From NCBI GenBank assembly GCA_002633025.1, contig NMRB01001707.1, positions 1 through 64,000 of the forward strand: a stretch of 64,000 nucleotides of DNA, written 5' to 3'. The notes beneath the pieces were generated by a model. The model was not told the DNA's origin. It saw nothing but the letters and a program-made list of their open reading frames with translations, and ran no database searches. Both the position numbers and the translations under genes were made by a program. The DNA is from Notospermus geniculatus. Lineage: Eukaryota > Nemertea > Pilidiophora > Heteronemertea > Lineidae. Positions 11,601-22,760 of this stretch are shown here, in pieces. Within the stretch, counting starts at the first letter, position 1, and every line of letters begins with the position of its first letter.

Positions 11601-13374
11601 GGCGAACAATGGCCTAATAAAGGGTTCATGACCATGAAACCTTTGTTCGCGCGCGTGACGGTGTTTAAACCAAGTGTGATGAAATCTAATGTCCCCACCC
11701 GCCTGATGTCCCCCTGCATTGTTTGTCACAGGATTAAGGGTCTTGGTCTTGGTCTCTCCAATTCAATGGTGCCGCTTAATCCGTAAATGTATTGTTGGGG
11801 GACATCACATATCGGGGGACATTAGATTGTACTACACCGGCCTTAAGTACAGTGTACTTGCAATACATGACAAAGTTAGATTCTCATGCACCGATTGGTG
11901 TAATCAGCATATTAATATCAAAATGCCTATGAGAAGGTTCTCTTTAAGGGAAAGAAATTATAGTATGGTGCTCAGGGGAGTTCCATTCATTATTTTTCAT
12001 GCCGATACCGTACATATTCATCCACCGCAAGACGTACAGCCTTGGAAATTAGTAAATGGACAGTGAAAATGTTGTTTTTCTCAGAACTGGTTGATGATAA
12101 TTGAATGCGGTTTTCTGTATACGATAGGGAAATTATCTGGCTATAAACGCATAGTAATGACCTTGAATATGCTATCACAGAAATTGCCAAATTTGGCAAT
12201 TTTCAAAGTGACCTAAAATCAACATTTTTGCATTCACGTTCTTTTCAGAAATTTTTACATCCGCGGATAGCTCTTACTGACAGATGACAAATTTGTCAAC
12301 TGTTTTTACAAGAAAATTGGTATTTTTGCTAATTTAAACCGAATTTGTGCTGAAAATATCATTTTTCTATAAGGCCAACGTCACTGGCTTTTTAGATGGC
12401 CCCTGCCCATTCATTACCCTCAATCAATACAATGGTCACTGAACAGTGACCTGGCATGTCTCCAGGGACCTTGGGCAAGTAGGCCAAAGTCCCCATGCAT
12501 ATTCCTGCAGTGAGTGGCTTTTGTGTATTCAATAAACCTTATTTGAAATAGTCAAAGGACTTCCTAATCAACACCATTCAAAAGTTATGCAGTCTTACGA
12601 AAGATTCATAACATCTTTCAAGAATAACTGGGGAATAACCTGGCCCAGGTCATGAGTATTGATCAACAACTTGGGTAGTAGAGGTCACATGCCTAGGGGA
12701 TTTCTCAAGACTGATTGCCCAGTTCAGCTGACGATATTTGATAAAAAGGTGTTTATCCCAGTCTTGGGATTTCGCATCTTGATGAAACTTGAACTAGGGA
12801 CCATTTTTTAGGGTGGCGGACAAGTCTGCAGTGAAAAATTTTGGGTTTTTCAAAAAATAAAATAGTTGATTTTGGGTCACTTTGGAAATCGCCAAATTTC
12901 GGCACTTTTTATGATAGCAGATTCAAGGTCATCACTATGCGTTTATAGCCAGATAATTTCCCTTATCGTATGCAGAAAACCGCATTCAATTATCAACCAG
13001 TTCTGAGAAAAACAACATTTTCACTGTCCATTTACTAATTTCCAAGGCTGTACATACCGTGTTAATCACTCCGTTTACTTCCATCAACCGCGCGACATCA
13101 CGACCGTTCCATCGTATTATTCGGTTCTTCCCAGCTTGAACCGGAATTGTGAAATATGTCACCGTGAAACTCTTACTCGGGTGTAGAAAACGATTGGAGG
13201 CTAGCTTGACCGCCTTCTCAGTCATTTGGATACCGGAACCCATTTTCCCATCGGGACCACGGACATATTTGAATGTTTTGACAAAAATTTCAGGGATGTC
13301 ATTATCATTGCCCGAGAGATCTTTCCCCCCGTGGAACTTAGTCAGTGGCCAAATGGCGGTCGGGGTCGGATCAC
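6970..13374 (-). CDS. LamG plus fibronectin III modular protein, partial
   Basis: Six exons read in order on the minus strand. LamG part 1 is 13374-13058 (AIWPLTKFHGG, KDLSGN, GPDGKMGSGIQM). LamG part 2 is 9040-8755 (HWNFVSMSYNFD, HFACVVLYLDALTDDQIK). FN3-1 is 8651-8364, FN3-2 8190-7909, FN3-3 7709-7422 and FN3-4 7248-6970. The two LamG exons total 603 bp and the FN3 exons are 288, 282, 288 and 279 bp, all divisible by three. LamG phases run 1-0-1 and each FN3 is 1-1. Donors are GTATGT, GTAAGT or GTGAGT. The architecture suggests a secreted or cell-surface adhesion or receptor protein. Neither the signal peptide nor the C-terminus is seen, so the gene is partial; the frame is intact throughout. 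Confidence 0.85.
9113..11550. mobile_element. Large TIR element in the LamG intron, with subterminal repeats
   Basis: About 90 bp at 9113-9205 is inverted at 11459-11550 (CTGGTGATTCAAATTTTAC at the outer end). Inside the ends lie copies of a 16-bp motif CTGTACGNRTTGTCAG: direct at 9137, 9489 and 9522, inverse at 11058, 11091, 11135 and 11508. This spacing is typical of transposase-binding subterminal repeats. No transposase frame was found. A second element (9914-10625) lies inside. Confidence 0.72.
9914..10625. mobile_element. Nested TIR element with GCATAGAAA motifs
   Basis: TIRs begin AGGGGGGACCGCATAGAAAC and end with the inverse at about 10590-10628. Extra copies of GCATAGAAA with C/T-rich flanks occur near 10014, 10070 and 10326, and inverse copies near 10524 and 10605. 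Interleaved 'cgctag' words are frequent. No clear target duplication and no coding region. Confidence 0.75.
11600..11830. repeat. Inverted 'ctaatgtcccc' block
   Basis: 'tctaatgtccccacccgcc' at about 11686 is inverted near 11810 ('gggggacattagat'), with 'gatgtccccc' words in between. It looks like a small MITE or its remnant. Confidence 0.5.
12037..13050. mobile_element. Tc1/mariner-like non-autonomous element abutting a splice donor
   Basis: TIRs of about 200 bp start CAGCCTTGGAAATTAGTAAA at 12037 and end in the inverse at 13050. TA flanks both sides (12035-12036 and 13051-13052). TA duplication is the hallmark of Tc1/mariner. The interior has no transposase frame. Its right end lies 7 bases inside the intron that follows LamG exon 1. 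Confidence 0.85.
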
Positions 13375-13502
13375 CTGCGATGTAAAATAAAAAGAACCTG
13401 ATTGTCGAGAGTTTAAGAAATCGCTCCGTTTAGTTGGGTCATTTCACAGTAATTGACCATTTTGTGTCCAAGGGGAAAAATATATTTCACAAGTTTAAAA
13501 CA

Positions 13503-14425
13503 CAAATGAAATGGTCCATGGACCATGTGCTCACTGGGTTGGACATAATAGTCTAATGACAGAGGGAGGTACATATCAGTTATGAGCAATCTGGGTCAAG
13601 TCATTCCCAGGACCTTGATGATTTTTGGGTTATGCCACCTGGCGGCCATATTGGATATCCGATCGTGCCAAAACTTCACATGGACATAAAGGTCATCTGC
13701 GGGGGGCCACATAGCACATTGGAGCACTTTGGGTTAAGGCGTTCCTGAGTTACATCACTTTGATGATTTTTGGGTTACGCCACCTGGTGGTCATGTTTGA
13801 AGTCAAATCAGGCCGAAATTTGACATGCATGTAAAGGTCATCTAGATGGAGGTAAATATCAAATTTGAGCATTCTGCGTAAAGCCATTCCCGAGTAATAG
13901 CACTTACTTGATTTTCAGGTTACGCCACCTGGCGGCCATATTGGATGTCCGATCGGGCCGAAATTCGGTATTTTTTAAGGTACCCCTCCAATGCATGTTT
14001 ATGCAAGATATGAAGTTGCTCGGTGAAATAATGACAAACTGTGGCAGGTTCGTCACTTTTGTCGAACTTTGACCTCTGTGACCTTGAAAAGTAGGTCAAT
14101 TCAAAAACCCGTTATATATGTTATGTATCCTCATTAGCTACACCTATGATAAAAAGTTGGAGATGATCAAGTCATTAGTTCAGGAGTTATTGCACTTTTT
14201 GTGTTTTTTTGTTTCCGCCACCTGGTGGCCAAACTGAGAGTCGAATGGGACCGAAACTTGGTGTCGTGGATCATCTGTACCAAGTTTCAGATCAATAACT
14301 CCAGCGGTTACGAAACGTGCCCTGCTAACGGACAACGACGGACGACGACGACGACGGACGACGGGCGCTGCACCATCGAAATAGCTCACCCCAGTGAGCT
14401 AAAAATGGCTTTATCATAATTCCAT
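13503..14425. repeat. Dispersed repeat family R1, copy 1
   Basis: Starts near 'gaaatggtccatggaccatg' and ends 'agctcaccccagtgagctaaaaa'. The block 'acgccacctggcggccat' is internally repeated about every 150 bp (13630, 13780, 13925). It matches 59950-61060 along most of its length. A short hairpin just before the A-rich end is seen. Class uncertain; no reverse transcriptase is present. Confidence 0.75.
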
Positions 14426-14469
14426 TTAAGGAGCATCATCCGGTTGCTGTATTAAGTAAACCATTTCGA

Positions 14470-15240
14470 GTACAAAATTTGATTTTTTAAACATTTCTGT
14501 TATCGCAGACCTTGCGATAATATTGCAGGCAATCGCGTATAATGTGAATTTTTGGAAATGTCCCAAAAATTTAACCTTGTCGCAACTTATCGCAAAGCAA
14601 CCGCAGATTGTCGCAAAATATCGCACAATGTCGCAAAAATTGTTTATAACCCCAAATTATCGGTGTCGACTGAAGAGGCTGCAGACAGAAAACCCGTATT
14701 GTCGCAAGGTTGTCGCAGCTATAATCGCAGATTGTCGCCAACAACCGCAAGTGAACGCCAAAAACGCTGATCATCGTTAAGTTTACGACAATTCTGCGAT
14801 ACGTCTGCGACAAATCTGCGATAATCGATTGTTTGCGTAACGTAGAAAAATACAATCGCACGCAAATTATCGCACGTGTGAGAGCGGCTTCAGACGCGTG
14901 CAACTTCGTCAAATCCACGGTGGAAGTGTGTGCATTTAGTAAAGTTACGTGCGCGTCTAAAGCTAGGAATCCACCATTGATTTTCAAGCTGATTTTGCGT
15001 TGCGACTTGCTTTGCAACTGGGCACTCGATCGCCCTGGTGGAATCGCTAGACGGTGATTTCCAACAATGGCGAAGGTGTGGTCAATTTCTGTCGGCGACC
15101 GGTATCAGTTCCTTGCGATCGTATTCAATCGCAGGTAGCAGGCCGGTTGCAAAGCAAGCCGCAACGCAGAAAATCAGCAGTGGATTCCTAGCTTAAGTCT
15201 TAATTGCGCGATGATCACCCTTTTTGAATACGGCCCTGTA
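14470..15240. repeat. TCGCA-rich MITE-like repeats
   Basis: Dense TCGCA/TGCGA words at 14505-14860, including 'ttatcgcagaccttgcgata', which recurs inverted near 34970. 'cgcacgtgtgagagcggctt' recurs near 35060. Segments at 14888-14962 and 15191-15240 match the two halves of the hairpin element at 46735-46874, so that element appears split by an insertion here. Confidence 0.6.
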
Positions 15241-15830
15241 TTTTTGGCCAATTATGTCTACTTACCGTTTGTTGACCCGAGAGATGAAAACGGAGCGGTG
15301 AGAAGAAATATCGTTGAAATTATTCCACAACGCACAATCATCCTGAATCGCATTAAAATAAAATTCTGCATAAAATTTTTGCGCACAAAACCTGCAACCA
15401 GGCGGGTCTCTGACGTCAAACTAAGGCTGTTGCTGGTGAAACGTTCCCATCAGGCGGTTGACGATCAATTGCCAATTATACTTAGTTCAAATTTGCTATT
15501 TGCATGGACACTGCTCTATCGCCAATAGCTGATGTGTTTCTATCCTATTATTAATATTGATTCTCTCCCTTTTGGGTGTGACTTGATGCCAGTCGACAAT
15601 GATTTTCACAAACCAATTAGAGTTTCTCTTCGGCCATATGTGTGCACTTTGCTGTTAGCGTACGGACGACGACTGACAGCGGCTGATTGGCCGGCTCATG
15701 CCGTGTGAATTATTGAAACCTACCATGCAAGCCGATGATAATAAAAAGATTATGAAAAAAATTATCTGCTTCGTCACGAAGACAAAGGAAACTGATGAAA
15801 ACTAGATATATTGGTTTCGTTCTACCTCGG
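15241..15830. other. Non-coding stretch before the gap
   Basis: One frame (15211-15528) is open but has no recognisable domain or splice context. Nothing else supported. Confidence 0.4.
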
Positions 15831-16385
15831 NNNNNNNNNNNNNNNNNNNNNNNNNNNNNNNNNNNNNNNNNNNNNNNNNNNNNNNNNNNNNNNNNNNNNN
15901 NNNNNNNNNNNNNNNNNNNNNNNNNNNNNNNNNNNNNNNNNNNNNNNNNNNNNNNNNNNNNNNNNNNNNNNNNNNNNNNNNNNNNNNNNNNNNNNNNNNN
16001 NNNNNNNNNNNNNNNNNNNNNNNNNNNNNNNNNNNNNNNNNNNNNNNNNNNNNNNNNNNNNNNNNNNNNNNNNNNNNNNNNNNNNNNNNNNNNNNNNNNN
16101 NNNNNNNNNNNNNNNNNNNNNNNNNNNNNNNNNNNNNNNNNNNNNNNNNNNNNNNNNNNNNNNNNNNNNNNNNNNNNNNNNNNNNNNNNNNNNNNNNNNN
16201 NNNNNNNNNNNNNNNNNNNNNNNNNNNNNNNNNNNNNNNNNNNNNNNNNNNNNNNNNNNNNNNNNNNNNNNNNNNNNNNNNNNNNNNNNNNNNNNNNNNN
16301 NNNNNNNNNNNNNNNNNNNNNNNNNNNNNNNNNNNNNNNNNNNNNNNNNNNNNNNNNNNNNNNNNNNNNNNNNNNNNNNNNNNNN
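15831..16385. other. Assembly gap (555 N)
   Basis: Unbroken run of N. The apparent frames across it are artefacts. Confidence 1.
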
Positions 16386-16534
16386 GTCCAAAACAGTTGC
16401 CATGCAGCCCGGCGGAGATCGGGAAAGCATTCTTTTAAACGGTAGGCCTACCAGTTGATGTCACGGGGCACAATTCCGTCAGGATTTCATTCATAGCGTG
16501 TGTAGCAGAATGGCCTACCTTGTAGGCCTACCCA

Positions 16535-16676
16535 AGAGTCACGCTGTTGATCAACACCGATGGCCGTCGCAGCCTCTTCAGTCTTTGTATCGAAGTCGGC
16601 GCAGTACAGGGATAGGGTCAGACCAGCTGTCTGTAGGAGACTCTCCAGTTCAGTGGTCCTGAGCAGCCTCACCTAA
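16535..16676 (-). CDS. Possible exon of an unknown gene
   Basis: Minus-strand frame with protein-like composition (TTELESLLQTAGLTLSLYCA, then TKTEEAATAIGVDQQRD). It could start after a weak TTGTTAG acceptor and end at a GTAGGC donor. No domain recognised; it may equally be chance. It lies between the gap and the 3' end of XKR copy 2 and is not part of the XKR duplication. Confidence 0.25.
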
Positions 16677-16683
16677 CAAGGCC

Positions 16684-18840
16684 GTGCCACCAGACCAGGC
16701 GCGTGCTCCACGAAATAACAAACCATGCCATAAAAAAGTATACTTTCTATTAACACAAAATGCTTCTGCAATCTTTAATTGTATTCAATCGTATACTAAC
16801 ACAAATCTCTTCTATTAATTTCAGAACATGTCAGTTACCAAGAACTCCAGAAACGTGGTGTCGTCTGCTACACATGAGACGTGTTCAGCAGCTATAGAGA
16901 CAGGTGACTGCATCAGCATGACGTATCCACGATTTCCTCTGGTGCCTCTCCTGACACCTCAGAGTGGACTTTGATTTGTCCTTCATGTCCAGTTCTGCAC
17001 AGTCTAATACGTGTCGGATGACACACCAAGTAGTACAGCAACATGAACGCAATGCCCAGCAGGAAAACCACTATTTTTTACGAAAAGGAATGAGGGAATG
17101 TAGTTCCAGTGCCCAGCACATGGAGTTAAAAGAAACCAAGTAATGACCATGCCGAGATTTTCAATGTAGACCAGGACGTAGTAGGCGATATATCGGTAAC
17201 GTGTGGGTCCGTCCACACTGTTCCACTACGTAAATACATAGATGAATGCAACAAGTACGTTGAAGAAAGCGTCAGAGATGAAGTTATTGGAATATTTTGC
17301 TCCACGGCGTAATGAAAGAAGGTAAATTGTCATTAGCAGCAAATGTATGGCGATGGCAAAAAGCACCCAGCACCGAATGATGGAGGTGAAAAGCGCCAGG
17401 GCCAATGGTGAATAATTTCCAAAGAAAAATGACAGCCATGGCGGAATAGCTCAGTTCCTTGCAGTCCTGCCTGGCTGCTCTATTCGCACGTGCGTAAAGG
17501 GCTCCGCACACTAGCAATTTTTCGAGCGATTTTCTGGGCGATCGGCCTTGCGACCAGCCCAGCGACTCAACATTTTTACCTTTTGGTCTCCTCTTTGCGG
17601 CAGATTGTTACGCAATTTGGTCCCGCGGTAAGTCCCTCCGACTGGTCTCTTTACATAATCGCTTCAGTGATCGCTTCGTTGCAAACACATTCACTTGCCG
17701 ACTACATGAGCGACCAAGAAAGACCTGTGCGTGTTGAGCACGTGCACATTGTCAGGTGACCGGTGGAACGTTTCCTGATTGGCCAGTTTTACCGTCGGAA
17801 ATAGTGGACAAAAGGACAATGCAAGACAGCGGCAACCAAGCGACCGAAAGTTCAACATGTTGAACTTTTGGTCGCTTGGCCAAGTCCACTGCTACTGCGA
17901 CCGTCTCCAGCAAAATAGTCGCCCCTTTGCGGATCGTCCTAGGAAATTGTCGCGTGCGACATAGCTCAGCGACTTCACAGGCGATTATCGCCTGCGACGT
18001 CGTAGTCGACAGTCGCCTCGCTGGTCGCCTCAATTTAGTCGCTAGTGTGCGGAGCCCTTAAGACACCGACGACGTGGCACTACAAACTCAGGATGATGCA
18101 CACGAAACTGTTTGCGCGAGCACTGGAAAGAGAAATGGAATGACTACTACACGCAGAATAAAGTCAACGATATCAGGTTGACGAAGAAGAACATGGGGTT
18201 AGGCAAAACTACCCGTCGTGGCGTTTTGATTTGGTCGAAACTGACTTGACGGAGGCGGCTCAGGAACTCACTATGCTTTGTAGGAAGCAGATGTGCATCT
18301 GTGAAAGGGTACCTACTTCAAAGGCTCATATTAATTTTCTCTGTTCCCTGTGTTTGCATGATGTAAAGCTGTAATGTCAACTGTGGAGCTGACTCGATGA
18401 AGGCTTCAATAAGTGCGAATACCGCCACATCTTCGATCTCCAGATTCATTCGTTTGCGGTAGTACTCCTTACGACGATCATCTTTTGTCTTGCTGGCCTT
18501 CCAGCTCAAACGAGCTATCTCAATGCACCTGGGAAAGGAGAATTGTCAGACACAACACAAGAATTTATCCCTTGGGGATTGTCCTTAAGAGGGTTGGTCG
18601 CAGGAACAGTATCTCTTGACACTGCAAGTTTGTCGCCCTTCTGAATCCATCCGTTAGGGGCTCGAACAGCCGCCGGAGCCGATTGTACCTGCTTTACCAA
18701 TCTCGTCCATCACTCATGATTGGGCGAAAGAACAACTTCCAAGATGGAATTCGTTAGGGAACAAAGCTAACTGCTTTTCTACAGCCTTAGCATGAATTTG
18801 ACCATCTCAAACCCAAAGGTCAGAGTTGCGACGGTTACAT
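16684..18840. repeat. Segmental duplication, copy 2
   Basis: Counterpart of 1-1599. Differences from copy 1 include the inserted MITE (17498-18058), an extra T-rich insertion near 17074-17079, a 14-bp deletion near 17405 and several substitutions. Confidence 0.93.
17498..18058. mobile_element. PIF/Harbinger-like MITE in XKR exon 3
   Basis: TIRs AGGGCTCCGCACACTAGC and the exact inverse; TAA target duplication at 17495-17497 and 18059-18061. Copy 1 has the empty site gcgTAAgac at 813-821. A perfect hairpin (CCAAGCGACCGAAAGTTCAA and inverse) lies near 17839-17880. No coding region. A diverged relative is at 37264-37496. Confidence 0.93.
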
Positions 18841-18845
18841 GTATA

Positions 18846-19672
18846 TCGGGTGCTTCAGAAAAAACGTTCCGAACTTTAACGGTTAATAAATTTCCTTACA
18901 ATTAGCGTACGACATTGCCACTTGGCAGGGACCAAGAGACGCGTAATCTGAGGTAATGTGCCAAATATCATTCATCTAGCTAGCAAACTTCCTGAATTAT
19001 GACAAAAAGTATCACACTGAAAAATGCAATATCCAGCACAGTGCAAGTCACCTGCAAATGATACATGCCAATCAAATTTCGTCTGGGGGCACCCGTCTTT
19101 ACCTTGTTGCCGGTATAGCGTGTTTTTCAGTTCCTCTTGATGACGTCTAGACACATCATACCATGGAAAAAACAAAACTTTGTTCATTTGAATTGGGTAT
19201 CTTGCTTGTTTAACAATAACACGGTTTTCAGCACTGCAGATAAGGATTTTCCCCCACAAACCACGACTCGATTGAGTTAAACAAATCATGTTTGTAGGAA
19301 AAGGGTGTCAGGGGCCGGTACGTATCGTACGGGAGGGGGCACGGCAGGGCACGTATCGTACGGGAATTTAGAAAGGTACAGCATGATGGAGAAAGCGTGT
19401 GAGGGCCCTTTTTCAACAAAATGGAGGGCCAATCTATCACCTCTTTAAATGACTTTTTTCTATTTGCTTTGGATATTGCCTTTTTTTTCAGACAGTGTGA
19501 TACTTTTTGTTATAATTCAGAAAGTTTACCAGCTAGATCAATGAGATTTGGTGAATTAACTCAGATTGTGAGTTTCTTGGTCCCAACCAAGTGGCAATGT
19601 CATACCTTAATTATAAAGACATTTATTAACCCGTAAAGTTCGGAACGTTTTTTCTGAATCACCCGATAAACA
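18846..19672. mobile_element. TIR element starting ATCGGGTG
   Basis: Left arm starts ATCGGGTGCTTCAGAAAAAA at about 18846 and is inverted at the right end (about 19672), with arms of about 190 bp. Absent from XKR copy 1. Termini resemble those of the element at 50508-51253. Centre (19040-19470) has no recognised gene. Confidence 0.83.
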
Positions 19673-19776
19673 TTGCTACCTCAGGAACGGTCCCAGTAGG
19701 CACATGGTCAGGATTATTCTTACCGCCGAGACCCACTTCGGTGGCATGTTGTCCGGCCTGAGTATTTTATCATCCT

Positions 19777-20413
19777 TTATACTCGGAGTAATACCAGTAC
19801 AAGTTGAGAATTATAAGAGTAAGTCCGGACGCAACAGTAATGAAGAACGTCCACCAGAAATACCAGTTATCATTGTGTAATATATACATGTAAGCTGTCC
19901 AAATATCCGATCCACAGTCAATTATGTATAAGACAGCGTAGAATAAGTAACTGCCGATTTCGAAGATGGACGTGAGAGGCGTCTTAATGCATGTCTGGCC
20001 TTTTGAGTCTCTGCTGATAGATGCCGAATCGACACTATCATCGGCGTCAACTACTCTATCCACATGTCGACAGGGGTCATGCAAGGAAATCTGCCCAAGG
20101 CCGACCTAGAGACCTCTTTAAGGAATGGCCCAGACAGATGGCGTGGTCTCTGCGTGAGAGAATTTCGAGAAGTGATGTCCTCATCATTGATGAGATTTCC
20201 ATGATGAGCCGAAGTGTGCTTGAAAAGATCGAGCTTATATGCCGGATTTTGAAAGACAGTCGATTCGTATTTGGAGGACTACAGGTAATTGTGTCCGGGG
20301 ATTTCCGCCAGTTCCCCAAGTACCCAACAAGGTATTCGGTGATAATGGCGAATATTGCTTCTCATTCCCCGTTTGTGATGTTTGTTTCGTCCATCACGTG
20401 GTGCTTACTATAA
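19777..20413. repeat. Duplicated XKR-exon-1/PIF1 block, copy A
   Basis: Matches 24121-24774 closely, joining the XKR exon 1 on one strand to a PIF1-like helicase fragment on the other. Similarity ends at 'gcttactataat' (20413 / 24774). Confidence 0.93.
20090..20413 (+). pseudogene. PIF1-like helicase fragment (A)
   Basis: Frame encodes RSDVLIIDEISMMSRSVLEK and FGGLQVIVSGDFRQFPK, the Walker B and following motif III of PIF1/Helitron helicases. The Walker A part is absent and the sequence drifts out of homology after 20340. Fragment of a mobile-element or PIF1-family gene. Confidence 0.8.
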
Positions 20414-20829
20414 TAGATTGGTTTCGGAGGCGCACGGATAGTGAGACGTGAACAATTAGTGGACGTGACGTCATCACTACTTGCGGACTTGTGACGTTCC
20501 ACGCAAGCTTCCTAAGTGTAAACGGCGCGCCAACACGCATAGCAAGCTCGATACACGTAAGTCCCAAACGGATAGGAAATTTGACCAATTTTCGCTGAGA
20601 TCGATGTCGCAGATTCCCTTCCGCACATGCAATAGATATTTCAGCATGTTGTGATGAGACTAATGTGATATTTATACAATAGAGCCTACCTCTTATGGCA
20701 AAAATGGGGATCGAAGAGAGGGTGTAAATCGTGCGCTGTTCACGCTGGAGCCGGCCACGCCCCGCTGCATGCATGCATGCATGTATCATTATAGTGCAGT
20801 GGGCCTACACATCATGGCATGCCTCTCTT

Positions 20830-20944
20830 CGATCATGCGAGTGAGGTAGGCCTAGGCTAGGTAGGCCTAGTTTGTTAGCTAGGCCTAGGAGCTAATCCTA
20901 GCCCGACTTAGGCCTAGGCCTACTAGGTAGGCCTAAGGCCACCT
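20830..20944. repeat. AGGCCTA-rich low-complexity tract
   Basis: Repeated 'taggcctag' and 'taggcctac' words, preceded by (atgc)n at 20767-20786. Confidence 0.85.
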
Positions 20945-21312
20945 AAAATTAGATTCTCGTCCCCGCCCTTGCCAAAATTTTCTGCCTTGCCTCATTTCTC
21001 TTTTTTTTAAATCAAAAACATTCCAACATGTCAAACAAACGTTGAAATGAGAGATTTACGTGTCCCATTTAAGTTCCTATCAAATTTCCTGTGTTGACTT
21101 CCACTGTATCTATGATAGGGTTGGTAGCAGTGGTAGTATGGGTTTTCCAGTGTACGAGACAACATTAGTATGGTTGTGGCATAGAATCTCCAGCACTGAC
21201 AAAAGCCCAAAATAAGTCCACAGAAATAAAAAATAAAAATAAAAAGCCACCTCCCTTGCCATCACCTTGAAAAAAAGGACGAGAATCTAATTTTATATTT
21301 TAGGTGGCCTAG
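20934..21312. mobile_element. MITE with AGGCCACCTAAAAT ends
   Basis: 'AGGCCACCTAAAATTAGATT' on the left; 'gacgagaatctaattttata' then 'ttttaggtggcct' on the right. The right arm has a short ATAAA expansion. About 380 bp. No coding capacity. Confidence 0.75.
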
Positions 21313-21596
21313 CGGTTCCTGTGATGTGTGGTGTATCCATAAGCCGACCAATGATGAATCTGGGCATACAATACTAGTACATCCTCAAATCCCTCATTAA
21401 TTTTCTACTAGTGTATGGATAGGTGTATGGTAAGAAAATTAATTACCTGTAATTAAAAAGGTCAATCAACTACAGGCCAACCGGTATGATTATTGATGAA
21501 ATTAGTTCCAATGTCTTAGTCAAGATGGCAGCACTAGACGATGTGAGATTATTATGATTGTATTACGCAACACTGAATATTGCTTTTTTTGTTTCA

Positions 21597-22633
21597 GACA
21601 AAACGAGGAGACATGGCTGCTGCGGACGTTGACAAAAAATCAACTAGATTCTCGCCTTATCTGGACGTTCTACTTCTCCGTGAAGTAGTAGCAGTGTTTC
21701 CAATGAGCAAAGATAAGTGGGACAGTGTTCAGAAGAATGTTAACAAAGCCATAGAGGACAAGCAAATATTTGTTACTCTACGATCTTGCAAAGACAGATT
21801 GAGACATCTGTTAGACCTGCATAAGAGACAGGAGCTTAACTCTTTAAGGGCGTGAGTATTATATTCACATTCAATGGGTGGGCCTCCAAAAATAAAAAGG
21901 ACCCCCCCCCCATGATAAGACGTAATTGGTTTTATTCTGCACGTATGTATTGCTTCTGATATGATACGTCGGCGTAGGCTCCGCAAACGGCTATTGTCTG
22001 ACATGATGTAAAATAATTAACATTTTTCTAGTTTACAGTGTTTTGTGTTTACATCTTCCAGATCTGGGACAGATGAGGAGTATGACGAGAGGATGAATTT
22101 GTTAACAGAATTGGCTGAGTTACAAGCAGAAGATAAGGAAAACCTAGTGAAGACAGCTGACATGTCCAAGAAAGAGGATCTGGAACTTAAAGGGGAAGAA
22201 ATAAGAGATGCTGCGATGAGGACTCTCCTTAAGAAGAAGACGAAGGATGATGATGAAGGGAAAGGTATGTTCCAAGCTTCAGGAGTTGAACCACTGTAAA
22301 CTGCTGGCATCCCAAAAATTCATGCACACATTGAATAAGCTATCTGTCAGTACCAGTCCTCTGACCTGCCCTCACATTATTAGACTCCGAAGTTCCTATC
22401 AATAGGGGTCACCTCTCTCACATTTTCTTTCAGATGAAATGTTGGAAACACCAAAAAAAGAGGAGATCTTCAGCCTCGGGTGATTATGTGGATTTTCTCA
22501 AAGAAAGACTTAATTTTGAGAGAGAGCGTTTTGAACTTGAAAAGAAAGAGATAATAAACAAGAAGTCAATCTCCAGAATTCACGAATTTTCGACCCCAAC
22601 CGGGGTCTTTTTCAAGTGGAACTTTACAATCTG
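21597..22633 (+). pseudogene. MYB/SANT-like DNA-binding gene (Harbinger-type accessory), frameshifted
   Basis: Exon 1 (21597-21851) follows TTTGTTTCAG; ATG at 21612; MAAADVDKKSTRFSPYLDVL then WDSVQKNVNKAI and RSCKDRLRHLL give a trihelix MYB/SANT-like domain. Exon 2 (22062-22264) joins in phase (LRA-SGTDEEYDERM) and is Glu/Lys-rich coiled coil. Exon 3 starts at 22434 with DEMLETPKK, then an A7 run; the coiled coil (DFLKERLNFERERFELEKKE) is in another frame, so one base is missing or extra. Such proteins accompany Harbinger transposases, and the 5' exon of one lies 0.9 kb away on the other strand. A host gene of the same fold is the alternative. Confidence 0.72.
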
Positions 22634-22759
22634 AAACTCTAGAAAAGACTGAGCTGAAACCCGAATGTAGAACTACATAGCCTGTGTAGACAGGGCAAAC
22701 AAGCAATTAAGGAAAGAATAGCGACCAAGCCCCAAAGGTGGCCGCTGGACAATTAAGGA

Positions 22760-22760
22760 N
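22760..22760. other. Ambiguous base
   Basis: Single N in a non-coding stretch between the MYB-like and transposase fragments (22634-23540). I found no DDE-domain exon there on the minus strand. Confidence 0.9.

Larger units (their letters stand above)
17012..20084 (-). pseudogene. XK-related gene, copy 2 (exons 1-3, disrupted)
   Basis: Exon 1 is 20084-19783 and encodes two membrane segments with the family motif CGSDIWTAYMY. It ends TCCGA at donor GTATAA. Exon 2 is 18528-18317; its first base G completes the split codon, so the exons join in frame (WYYSE-CIEIARLSWK). Exon 2 carries the same TGA before the donor as copy 1. Exon 3 (about 18122-17012) has a TGA near its start, a 561-bp MITE inside, a 14-bp deletion and a T-rich insertion. 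Intron 1 also holds a TIR element (18846-19672). Copy 2 cannot make a full XKR protein. Confidence 0.85.

Noticed and set aside
13503-14425. LINE 3' end
   Set aside because: The A-rich end is suggestive, but there is no reverse transcriptase, no target duplication and the end has a hairpin; class left open.
15795-16458. Open frames of over 200 codons on both strands
   Set aside because: They run through 555 unknown bases; the reading frame is meaningless there.
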